Assembly: GCA_964514385.1 (NCBI GenBank)
Contig: CAZEQJ010000071.1
Location: forward strand, 1-5,106
From: CAZEQJ01 sp964514385
GTDB taxonomy: Bacteria > Bacteroidota > Bacteroidia > Cytophagales > Cyclobacteriaceae
Direction of reading: 5' to 3'
DNA length: 5,106 nucleotides
Below the pieces are notes generated by a model. It ran no database searches. It saw only the letters and a program-made list of their open reading frames with translations, and was not told the origin of the DNA. Numbering within the stretch: the stretch's first letter is position 1; every line of letters begins with the position of its first letter. This document shows positions 1 through 5,106 of this stretch, piece by piece. Position numbers and translations under genes: made by a program.

Positions 1-1
1 T

Positions 2-349
2 TATCCTATCGTTTCAGATATAGATGCCGACGGAGAAACAGAAATTTGCGTTTCGTGTGCTATAGATGACGGTTCTTCCATTACACCATTCGATAATGCT
101 CAGTTTGCTCATTTCAGAGTGTATGAATCGGATGGTGAAAACTGGGTGCCGGCAAGAAGATTATGGAATCAATCGGCATACTTTAATGTAAACGTCAATG
201 ATGACCTCACCATTCCCCGGAATCAGCAGGATCATGCTACAGCCTTCAGTGTAGGAGTCTGTACTCCTGGCTTTAACCGGGCATTGAACACATTCCTGAA
301 TCAGGCACCCTTCCTTGATGAGGATGGATGTCCGATTTATAATACTCCG
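2..349 (+). other. C-terminal end of FG-GAP/VCBS-like region plus conserved W-N-Q / N-D-D-L-T-I-P block
   Basis: Residues 6-14 read D-I-D-A-D-G-E-T-E, the D-x-D-x-D-G pattern of calcium-binding loops in FG-GAP/VCBS beta-propeller blades, preceded by P-I-V-S as in a blade strand. Residues 40-72 (F-R-V-Y-E-S-D-G through R-L-W-N-Q and Y-F-N-V-N-V-N-D-D-L-T-I-P) and 95-111 (L-N-T-F-L-N-Q-A-P-F-L-D-E-D-G-C-P) form a dense block that I associate, from memory, with large exported Bacteroidota proteins that follow a propeller with adhesive repeats. Cysteines lie at residues 16, 19, 87 and 110. Only the last blade is inside the window, so a full propeller upstream is an inference. A profile search of the complete protein would settle the domain name. 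Confidence 0.6.
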
Positions 350-3300
350 GATATTGGTATGGTGTCAGGTTCAGTCAGCATTTCACAACCTATATGTCCT
401 GATGCTGACTTTGATGTGACATTCTCAGTAGAAAACATAGGCAGTAATGCTGTTTCGGGAAATATGCCGGTTACATTCTTTGATGGTGATCCGCGGCTTC
501 CGGGCGCTATTAGGTTAAATACAGAAACAGTATTTTTGAATAACCTGAAGGTAGATAGTATAGCTACCTACTCGCTTACTGTGAATGGTACAGGTAATGA
601 TTTTGAGTTATTTGTCGCCCTCAATAATTTTGGTTCCAGTATCCCCATAGATCCGCTGGATGGTACCATTATCGAATGTGATTATGGTAATAATGTCGAG
701 GGCGCAGATGTGATCCCCTTTCCAAACAGCATCTTTACCGAGGTCCTTCGTGATAATATCAAATGTGTGGATTCCATACCCAACAACGGACAGGCAAGAG
801 CATGGGTGCTGGAAGGAGGATCTGAAACCACAACAGGTTACACATTTAACTGGCATATCGGTAACACTGTCACCGGAACGCCTGATTTTACCGGGCCTGT
901 TGTTTCAAATCTCGATTCAGGCTTCTATACAGTTTACGCAGTAAATGACGCTGCCATGTGCTCCTCTGATACCGCTCTTGTTTATGTCAATTTTGGTGTT
1001 GAAAGTTATGACAGCCTCATTAATATTGTGGTAGACTCTGCTGTAACAAACTGTGGCCTTCCCAATGGTCAGCTTACCGCCAATGTAGACGGTGTGACGG
1101 CAGGATATACCTATACATGGTATATCGGTAATACTGTATTCGATCTTTCATCGTATATCGGCGTAGGGCCAACCGCTAGTAACCTGGATGCTACCAGTTA
1201 CACAGTGGATGTCATCAGCGACCTTACCGGTTGCCGCGGTATTGCCACTCAGGATGTGCCAAGTGACATTCAGCGACCTATCATTGCCATTGAAAGCACC
1301 TCCCCTATCAATGACTGTATTTTGCCGGATGGCTCAGTATCAGCCTCGGCCAGTGGCTTTGTGGCCGGACATACATTTTCCTGGTACCTGAGTGATACTG
1401 TGGAATCTGTGCCTGATTTTGAAGGTGGCGGCCCCGGTTTTGACCTCTATGACTCGCTTGATGTGGGCACGATTACACTGGTAATAACTACAGATAGTAC
1501 AGAATGCGAATCAACACCTGTAACAGTAACACTGACAGATAATCGCATCCTGCCAAATATAGATTCATTGTATGTTTCAGTTGCAAATACTTCCTGTATT
1601 TCGGCGTTTGATAATGGTGTGTTAGCCGGTAGTGCTGAGGGCGGAATAATTACTAATGGCGCCTATACATTTGAATGGTTTGATGGCAATAATACATTGC
1701 CGGGCTTCAGAATTGCAGATTCTTCAGCTGTAGCCAGCATAGGGGCAGGTCTTTACACCATGCAGGTGACTAACGTAGCCACCGGATGTGCCTCATCAGA
1801 TACTATTTCGATGGTGAACTCACCAGAAGCAAATCCTGTGGTAACCCTGATTAAAACCAATGACAATACATCATGTATCACACCGAACGGAGAACTAACA
1901 GCAAATGTGAGTGGTGTCACTGCTGGCTATACCTTTTTCTGGTTTGATGGTAATGTGACCACACCGGATACCACATCGGCCGATTTTACCGGATCGACCT
2001 ACAGTGGATTGCTTGAAGGGTTTTACACGGTAGTGGCAAGAGATGATGCAACAGGTTGTATCTCTGACCGTCAGGTAGCTGAGATAATTGCACCACCCGC
2101 GTTAGTGATCGACTCACTGGTCGCGTTGCAAAATTTTTCCTGTGACCCCGCATCACCAGCCGGAAGACTGGATGTTTATGCCAGCTCACCTACTACCTCT
2201 ACCCTGTTTTACACGTGGTATACCGGAGGTTATGTTGCGTTAGACACTGCGGAATACACAAACGGTGACCAGGTAATAGGTTACGATCTGACTACATTTG
2301 ACAGTCTTGATCAGGGAACCTACTGGGTTCTTGTAACGGATACATTAACCGGATGCACGGACAGACAACTGACAAGCCTTACCAACGACCCCTTTATTAT
2401 ACAACTTAATGGCTCGGATATTACCACTACAGACCAAACATTCTGCCTGCCTCCTAACGGTGGTTTTGAGATCACGGGAATAGAAGGTAACGGCAATCCT
2501 GCCCCGTTGTCTGATTTTCTTTTCACAGTCATAGATTCTGGTAATGATACCATATTCAACAGAAGCCCGGATAGTGTATTCCAGAATCTGCGTGCTGGTG
2601 AGTATGACGTGATAGCCGAACATATTACATTTGGCTGTGCCACACCATTTCCTAACATAGTTACGATAGCTGCAGATACTGCTACCATATCCGTAGCTAT
2701 ATCTGCTGGTAATAACTCAGCCTGTGATACATCTCTTGTAAACGGTTCTGTGACTGCAATTGCATCCACCAATAAGGTAGCCGAGTTGTTTGACTATTTC
2801 TGGCAAACCGGCACAATTTTTACAGGTACAGATACGCTAAGTACAGCCTCTTCACTGACAGGACTACCAGCGGGAGACTATGCAGTAAAGGCCATCGGAC
2901 AGACTACAGGATGTGCTTCAAATCCTAACAATTTCGGAACGGTAGGAAATAATCCTATTATCCCGACGGTGAACTTATCTGATATTTCCCTCACCCAGCA
3001 AACCATTTGTACATTCCCTGGAAATGGATCTATTGTCATCAACACGGTCGTTGAAAACAGTGTAGACAGGGATACCTCAAACTTTGTCTTCAATTGGTAC
3101 GATGCAGGTGGAAATCTTATTGACAGCGCCGCGTCTGCATCACTTTTTAATCTGGATAGCGGATCCTACACAGTTGAAGCGATAAATATCAATACTGGGT
3201 GTATTTCAGCCCAGACAACCGTGCAAATTAATTATGTGCCAGTAATTCCTGTTGCTAATATTGGTGCTACCCCCAATACTTTTTGTGATCCTGCCACTGG

Positions 3301-5106
3301 AAACGGATCTGTATTTGTAAGTCCGGAAACAGGCGGTTCACCCGCACCTTCCGGTTATACATTATCCTGGACGGATGCGCTGTCAAATGTGATAGGATCA
3401 GCGGACTCCATTACAGACCTCCTTCCGGGCGATTATACCGTGAGTATCACCGACAATGACAATAATTGTACGATCACGGAAACTACGACAGTAAATGATA
3501 ATGAACTGATCCCGGTACTAAGCCCTACCATACTTACGCTTAATCCTCAAACGTTGTGTACACCGGTAAATGGAGAGATCATCATTAATGAGGTACTGGA
3601 AAACAGTGTAGGACAGGATACCAGTAATTTCTATTTCACCTACTTTGAAGCTGACGGCACCACCATTATTCCAAATGATTCCTCAGCTTCCCTTGGTGGC
3701 CTGGCTGCCGGTGATTATTATGTTCGCGCAGAAAATATCGTCAGCGGATGTAGCTCTGCATTAATTTCTTTTGAAATTCAAGACCTTACAGCAAACCCGG
3801 TACTCAACCTTTCCACTTTTGCCAACACTAGCTGTGAAACACTGAACAATCCTAACGGCGCTGTAACATCAAACCCCACAACGGGCGGCTCACCAGCTGG
3901 CAGTGGCTACTCTTTCATATGGTATGATGGAGCTGATACCACAGCATCTGAAATTGCATCAGGGGTTGATAATATCACAAATGCTGCTCCGGGTCAGATC
4001 ACTGTGTTTGTCACTGACAATGACAATAACTGCTCAACTATCAATACCGTAAATGTGGTGGACAACCCGGCTATTCCGGTGTTGACTAATCCCAATGTTA
4101 ACCTGATACCGCAGTCGTTCTGTGACCCGGTAAATGGCGAAATACGAGTGGCTTCAGTATTGGAAAATAGTGTAGCCATAGACACATCACAATACAGCTA
4201 TCGCCTTTTTGGTGCTGATGGTATCACCCTGATAACAGATCAGAATGCCGGTATATTTGCCGGACTTGATAGTGGGGATTATTATATTCAGGCCATACAT
4301 GATACAAGGCTTTGTGAAAGTGCATTAAAGCAGGTACGCGTAAACTACACCGCTGTCAGACCTCAGCCTAATTTTGATATCACCGATAACAGTTCATGTA
4401 ATACAAATTATAACGGCGTAGTGAGAGCTGAGCCTACAACAGCGGGCTCACCTTCCTCCTACATATTCGAGTGGTTCGATGGCCCAAACACATCATCACC
4501 GGCAAGGGCTGAAACCATAGACAGTATTACCAATCTGGCACCTGGTCCGTATACTTTGAGACTCACCGATGATGTAAACGGATGTATCAGAACTTCTACT
4601 GCAACGGTAGACAGCATTCCTTCTGTTCCTGTAATTCTTGCAGCAGACATCTTAATTGAAGGACAAGAGCATTGTACCGCCCCGGATGGCGCGCTGGAAA
4701 TCACAAATGTCATTGAGTTCGGTGATCCACAGGATACCAGTCAGTATTTGTTTTATCTTTATCAGCCATCTTCTCCATCAGTGATCGCTGATTCAGCGAA
4801 TAACCGTTTTGAGGATCTCGCCGCTGGCAACTACCTGATCAGTGCCATTAACCTGAACACCTCGTGTATTTCAGCAAGAAGGAATACGTCAGTGCCTGAC
4901 AATACTGTAATCCCAGCAGCAATTATTGACATTACACCGCAAACATCATGTGATGAATCACTACCCAATGGACAACTTTCTGCCACACCAGCCCTGGCAG
5001 GCAGCTACAGCTACAGGTGGTTTGATGGTGGAAAGCCTGTGTCAGGTTCACCTTTTATCTCGGCAAATACAACTAATGCTGACCTTGATCAGGGCGTTTA
5101 TACCCT
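2..5106 (+). CDS. Giant SprB-like Ig-repeat surface protein, partial at both ends
   Basis: The frame starting at base 2 reads through 1701 codons without a stop, and its translation is coherent protein throughout. Order of parts: FG-GAP-like tail and a conserved block (residues 1-115), a CARDB-like domain (about 117-238), then sixteen tandem Ig-like repeats (239 to the edge). The repeats carry the features of the SprB/gliding-motility repeat family: a Y-T-F-x-W strand, an L-x-x-G-x-Y-T-V strand and a terminal T-G-C. Proteins of this design in Bacteroidota are usually exported by the type IX secretion system and act as surface adhesins or gliding filaments; the signal peptide and C-terminal sorting domain are not in the window, so export is inferred. 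Composition is strongly acidic: 7 Lys and about 34 Arg against Asp at roughly one residue in ten. Start, stop, promoter and total length cannot be determined. No exact gene symbol is justified. Certainty is high for coding and repeat type, moderate for role. Confidence 0.95.
350..715 (+). other. CARDB-like beta-sandwich domain
   Basis: Residues about 117-238 start with P-D-I-G-M-V-S-G-S and continue P-I-C-P-D-A-D-F-D-V-T-F-S-V-E-N-I-G-S-N-A-V-S-G, then V-T-F-F-D-G-D-P. This is the pattern of CARDB (cell-adhesion related, bacterial) domains: a strand with V-x-N-x-G, a short turn, then V-x-F-Y/F-D-G. The closing part, E-C-D-Y-G-N-N at residues 225-231, matches the usual end of such domains, where a D/E-x-N-N motif precedes the last strand. 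Cys132 and Cys226 bracket the domain and could form a disulfide. It sits between the FG-GAP-like tail and the Ig-like array, a plausible spacer or adhesion module. The length of about 120 residues suits the family. Assignment is by motif reading only. Confidence 0.6.
716..1012 (+). repeat. Ig-like/SprB-type repeat R1
   Basis: First unit of the array, residues 239-337. Cys255 is followed by S-I-P-N-N-G-Q-A; the core strand is G-Y-T-F-N-W (Trp284); the closing strand is L-D-S-G-F-Y-T-V-Y-A-V; the second Cys is 320 in A-A-M-C-S-S-D. The Cys pair is 65 residues apart. The usual T-G before the second Cys is replaced by A-M, making this the most divergent end motif among R1-R6. Confidence 0.8.
1013..1273 (+). 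repeat. Ig-like/SprB-type repeat R2
   Basis: Residues 338-424. Cys351 in T-N-C-G-L-P-N-G-Q-L, core strand G-Y-T-Y-T-W-Y-I-G-N, closing strand S-Y-T-V-D-V-I, second Cys 411 in L-T-G-C-R-G. Its NGQLTANVDGVTAGYTYTW stretch is very close to NGELTANVSGVTAGYTFFW in R5, so R2 and R5 look like the closest pair in the first zone. Confidence 0.85.
1274..1549 (+). repeat. Ig-like/SprB-type repeat R3
   Basis: Residues 425-516. Cys439 in N-D-C-I-L-P-D-G-S-V, where D-G replaces the common N-G; core strand G-H-T-F-S-W-Y-L-S; second Cys 502 in S-T-E-C-E-S. The closing strand is atypical, V-G-T-I-T-L-V-I, lacking the usual Tyr of G-x-Y-T-V. A Gly-rich loop (E-G-G-G-P-G) lies between the core and closing strands. 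Confidence 0.8.
1550..1831 (+). repeat. Ig-like/SprB-type repeat R4
   Basis: Residues 517-610. Cys532 in A-N-T-S-C-I-S-A-F-D-N-G, core strand A-Y-T-F-E-W-F-D-G-N (Trp559), closing strand G-A-G-L-Y-T-M-Q-V, second Cys 596 in A-T-G-C-A-S-S-D. This is the first unit with the W-F-D-G form of the core motif that recurs in R5, R14 and R16. Confidence 0.85.
1832..2095 (+). repeat. Ig-like/SprB-type repeat R5
   Basis: Residues 611-698. The unit opens with the proline-led strand N-P-V-V-T-L-I, then Cys625 in N-T-S-C-I-T-P-N-G-E-L, core strand G-Y-T-F-F-W-F-D-G-N, closing strand E-G-F-Y-T-V-V-A-R-D-D and second Cys 686 in A-T-G-C-I-S-D. It is a textbook example of the repeat and closely similar to R2. 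Confidence 0.85.
2096..2389 (+). repeat. Ig-like/SprB-type repeat R6 with enlarged loop
   Basis: Residues 699-796. Cys714 in N-F-S-C-D-P-A-S-P-A-G-R-L; core strand L-F-Y-T-W-Y-T-G-G; closing strand D-Q-G-T-Y-W-V-L-V-T-D; second Cys 785 in L-T-G-C-T-D-R. The Cys spacing is 71 residues, the largest in the array, because the segment between the core and closing strands (V-A-L-D-T-A-E-Y-T-N-G-D-Q-V and following) is longer than elsewhere. Confidence 0.82.
2390..2674 (+). repeat. Ig-like repeat R7, first A-type unit
   Basis: Residues 797-891. Cys815 in D-Q-T-F-C-L-P-P-N-G-G-F-E-I-T, closing strand R-A-G-E-Y-D-V-I-A-E, second Cys 879 in T-F-G-C-A-T. The Q-T-x-C start and the I-x-x-I/V-E stretch mark it as A type. 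The core strand is F-L-F-T-V-I-D-S-G: the Trp position is occupied by Val. It is 101 residues from the Cys of R6, marking the change from uniform to alternating repeats. Confidence 0.75.
2675..2956 (+). repeat. Ig-like repeat R8, first B-type unit
   Basis: Residues 892-985. Cys908 in N-N-S-A-C-D-T-S-L-V-N-G-S-V, core strand F-D-Y-F-W-Q-T-G, closing strand P-A-G-D-Y-A-V-K-A-I, second Cys 971 in T-T-G-C-A-S-N-P. It lacks the T-G-G-S-P motif typical of the later B units, so it is a weak B member. It holds two of the only seven lysines in the window. Confidence 0.75.
2957..3241 (+). repeat. Ig-like repeat R9, A-type
   Basis: Residues 986-1080. Cys1003 in Q-Q-T-I-C-T-F-P-G-N-G-S-I, then the A-type signature V-V-E-N-S-V-D-R-D-T-S-N-F, core strand V-F-N-W-Y-D-A-G-G, closing strand S-G-S-Y-T-V-E-A-I, second Cys 1067 in N-T-G-C-I-S-A. 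It is the only A unit that keeps the core Trp. Confidence 0.85.
3242..3505 (+). repeat. Ig-like repeat R10, B-type
   Basis: Residues 1081-1168. Cys1095 in P-N-T-F-C-D-P-A-T-G-N-G-S-V, then the B-type signature E-T-G-G-S-P-A-P-S-G-Y, core strand T-L-S-W-T-D-A, closing strand P-G-D-Y-T-V-S-I-T-D-N-D-N-N and second Cys 1156. The T-G before the second Cys is replaced by N-N, shared with R12. Confidence 0.85.
3506..3790 (+). repeat. Ig-like repeat R11, A-type
   Basis: Residues 1169-1263. Cys1186 in P-Q-T-L-C-T-P-V-N-G-E-I, signature V-L-E-N-S-V-G-Q-D-T-S-N-F, closing strand A-G-D-Y-Y-V-R-A-E, second Cys 1250 in V-S-G-C-S-S-A. The core strand reads F-Y-F-T-Y-F-E-A-D-G, with Tyr in the Trp position. 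Confidence 0.85.
3791..4069 (+). repeat. Ig-like repeat R12, B-type
   Basis: Residues 1264-1356. Cys1278 in A-N-T-S-C-E-T-L-N-N-P-N-G-A-V, signature T-T-G-G-S-P-A-G-S-G-Y, core strand F-I-W-Y-D-G-A-D, second Cys 1344 in D-N-D-N-N-C-S-T. The closing strand is P-G-Q-I-T-V-F-V-T-D, with Ile replacing the conserved Tyr. Confidence 0.85.
4070..4354 (+). repeat. Ig-like repeat R13, A-type
   Basis: Residues 1357-1451. Cys1374 in P-Q-S-F-C-D-P-V-N-G-E-I, signature V-L-E-N-S-V-A-I-D-T-S-Q-Y, closing strand S-G-D-Y-Y-I-Q-A-I, second Cys 1438 in T-R-L-C-E-S-A. The core strand Y-S-Y-R-L-F-G-A-D-G has Leu in the Trp position. Confidence 0.84.
4355..4621 (+). repeat. Ig-like repeat R14, B-type
   Basis: Residues 1452-1540. 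Cys1466 in N-S-S-C-N-T-N-Y-N-G-V-V, signature T-T-A-G-S-P-S-S-Y (shorter than in R10 and R12), core strand I-F-E-W-F-D-G-P-N, closing strand P-G-P-Y-T-L-R-L-T-D-D, second Cys 1528 in V-N-G-C-I-R-T. Confidence 0.84.
4622..4906 (+). repeat. Ig-like repeat R15, divergent A-type
   Basis: Residues 1541-1635. Cys1558 in G-Q-E-H-C-T-A-P-D-G-A-L, signature V-I-E-F-G-D-P-Q-D-T-S-Q-Y in which E-N-S-V has become E-F-G-D-P, closing strand A-G-N-Y-L-I-S-A-I, second Cys 1622 in N-T-S-C-I-S-A. The core strand Y-L-F-Y-L-Y-Q-P has Leu in the Trp position. Confidence 0.82.
4907..5106 (+). repeat. Ig-like repeat R16, cut by the window edge
   Basis: Residues 1636-1701 and two further bases. Cys1650 in P-Q-T-S-C-D-E-S-L-P-N-G-Q-L, core strand Y-S-Y-R-W-F-D-G-G, and the start of the closing strand D-Q-G-V-Y-T. 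The second Cys lies outside the window. The unit mixes an A-like P-Q-T-x-C with the Trp core and N-G-Q-L of the first zone, and it lacks the B signature expected after R15. Confidence 0.8.

Larger units (their letters stand above)
2957..4621 (+). repeat. Higher-order tandem array of three A-B two-domain units
   Basis: R9-R10 (2957-3505), R11-R12 (3506-4069) and R13-R14 (4070-4621) form three successive units of 549, 564 and 552 bases. First-Cys to first-Cys distances between like units are 183 and 188 residues for both A and B. A units share E-N-S-V-x-x-D-T-S; B units share T-x-G-S-P. Short DNA identities persist, such as gaaaacagtgta at 3053 and 3599 and a one-mismatch copy at 4163. R7-R8 is probably an older, more divergent unit of the same kind and R15 a divergent following half. 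Confidence 0.75.

Noticed and set aside
359..361. An in-frame ATG at Met120 as a possible gene start
   Set aside because: The same frame is open to the left edge and encodes a coherent conserved block with calcium-loop and N-D-D-L-T-I-P motifs, so translation starts upstream of the window.
608..944. Overlapping short open frames on both strands, including a Cys-rich minus-strand one
   Set aside because: The + frame here holds the end of the CARDB-like domain and R1 without interruption; the short frames carry no recognisable motif.
1188..1391. A 67-codon + strand open frame in a different phase
   Set aside because: It lies within R2-R3 in an alternative phase and its translation has no domain-like pattern.
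2345..2623. A 92-codon open frame on the minus strand in another frame
   Set aside because: It overlaps the previous shadow frame and the R6-R7 coding sequence, and shows no family motif.
2320..2772. A 150-codon open frame on the minus strand
   Set aside because: It is antisense to R6-R8, whose repeat motifs continue through it on the + strand. Its translation shows no recognisable domain, so it is a shadow of the real frame.
4459..4713. Minus-strand open frame of 84 codons
   Set aside because: It is antisense to R14-R15, where the Cys pairs and strand motifs of the + frame are intact; there is no independent evidence of coding.
2..5106. CRISPR array, transposon or phase-variation repeat tract
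   Set aside because: The repeats are protein-level domains of ~90 residues with strong DNA divergence. I saw no short identical direct repeats with spacers, no terminal inverted repeats, no transposase, and no long homopolymer or microsatellite tract.
2..5106. Promoter, terminator or regulatory RNA within the window
   Set aside because: The whole stretch is continuous coding sequence, and I found no hairpin with a T-run or other signal strong enough to call inside it.
2..5106. A new defence or biosynthetic system
   Set aside because: Only one gene is visible and it consists of adhesion-type structural repeats with no enzymatic motif, so nothing supports such a claim.

Overview
The whole 5.1 kb window lies inside one very large protein-coding gene on the + strand. 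The frame whose codons begin at position 2 is open from edge to edge: 1701 codons with no stop. Neither the start nor the stop of the gene is in the window. I found no second gene, RNA gene, mobile element, CRISPR array or intergenic DNA.

The encoded protein is modular and looks like a giant exported surface protein of the Bacteroidota, probably of the Cytophagales type. This placement is an inference from domain style; there is no marker gene here. The first ~115 residues look like the end of an FG-GAP/VCBS-type region (an Asp-rich calcium-loop-like motif at residues 6-14) followed by a block ending in W-N-Q, Y-F-N-V-N-V-N-D-D-L-T-I-P and L-N-T-F-L-N-Q, a style I associate with large Bacteroidota exported proteins. 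Residues ~117-238 resemble a CARDB-like beta-sandwich. From residue 239 to the window edge there are sixteen tandem Ig-like repeats of the SprB/gliding-motility type, about 88-101 residues each, the last cut by the window edge. Each complete repeat has an early Cys, an N-G or D-G turn, usually a central aromatic-Trp strand, a G-x-Y-T-V strand, and a second Cys (often T-G-C) 60-71 residues after the first.

The repeat array has two zones. R1-R6 (716-2389) are of one general type. From R7 (2390) two subtypes, here called A and B, alternate: R7, R9, R11, R13 and R15 are A; R8, R10, R12 and R14 are B. This gives a higher-order unit of about 184 residues (~550-565 bp), most evident from R9 on. R16 carries mixed features and may mark the end of the alternation.

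A likely role is a long adhesive or gliding-associated filament secreted by the type IX system. The expected signal peptide and C-terminal sorting domain would lie outside the window, so secretion is inferred and not seen. Unusual aspects are the near absence of lysine (7 in 1701 residues), the two-repeat periodicity, loss of the core Trp in most A repeats, and frequent D-[ST]-[AILVMT] tripeptides that match the Bacteroidota O-glycosylation consensus. I see no evidence of an undescribed multi-gene system here.
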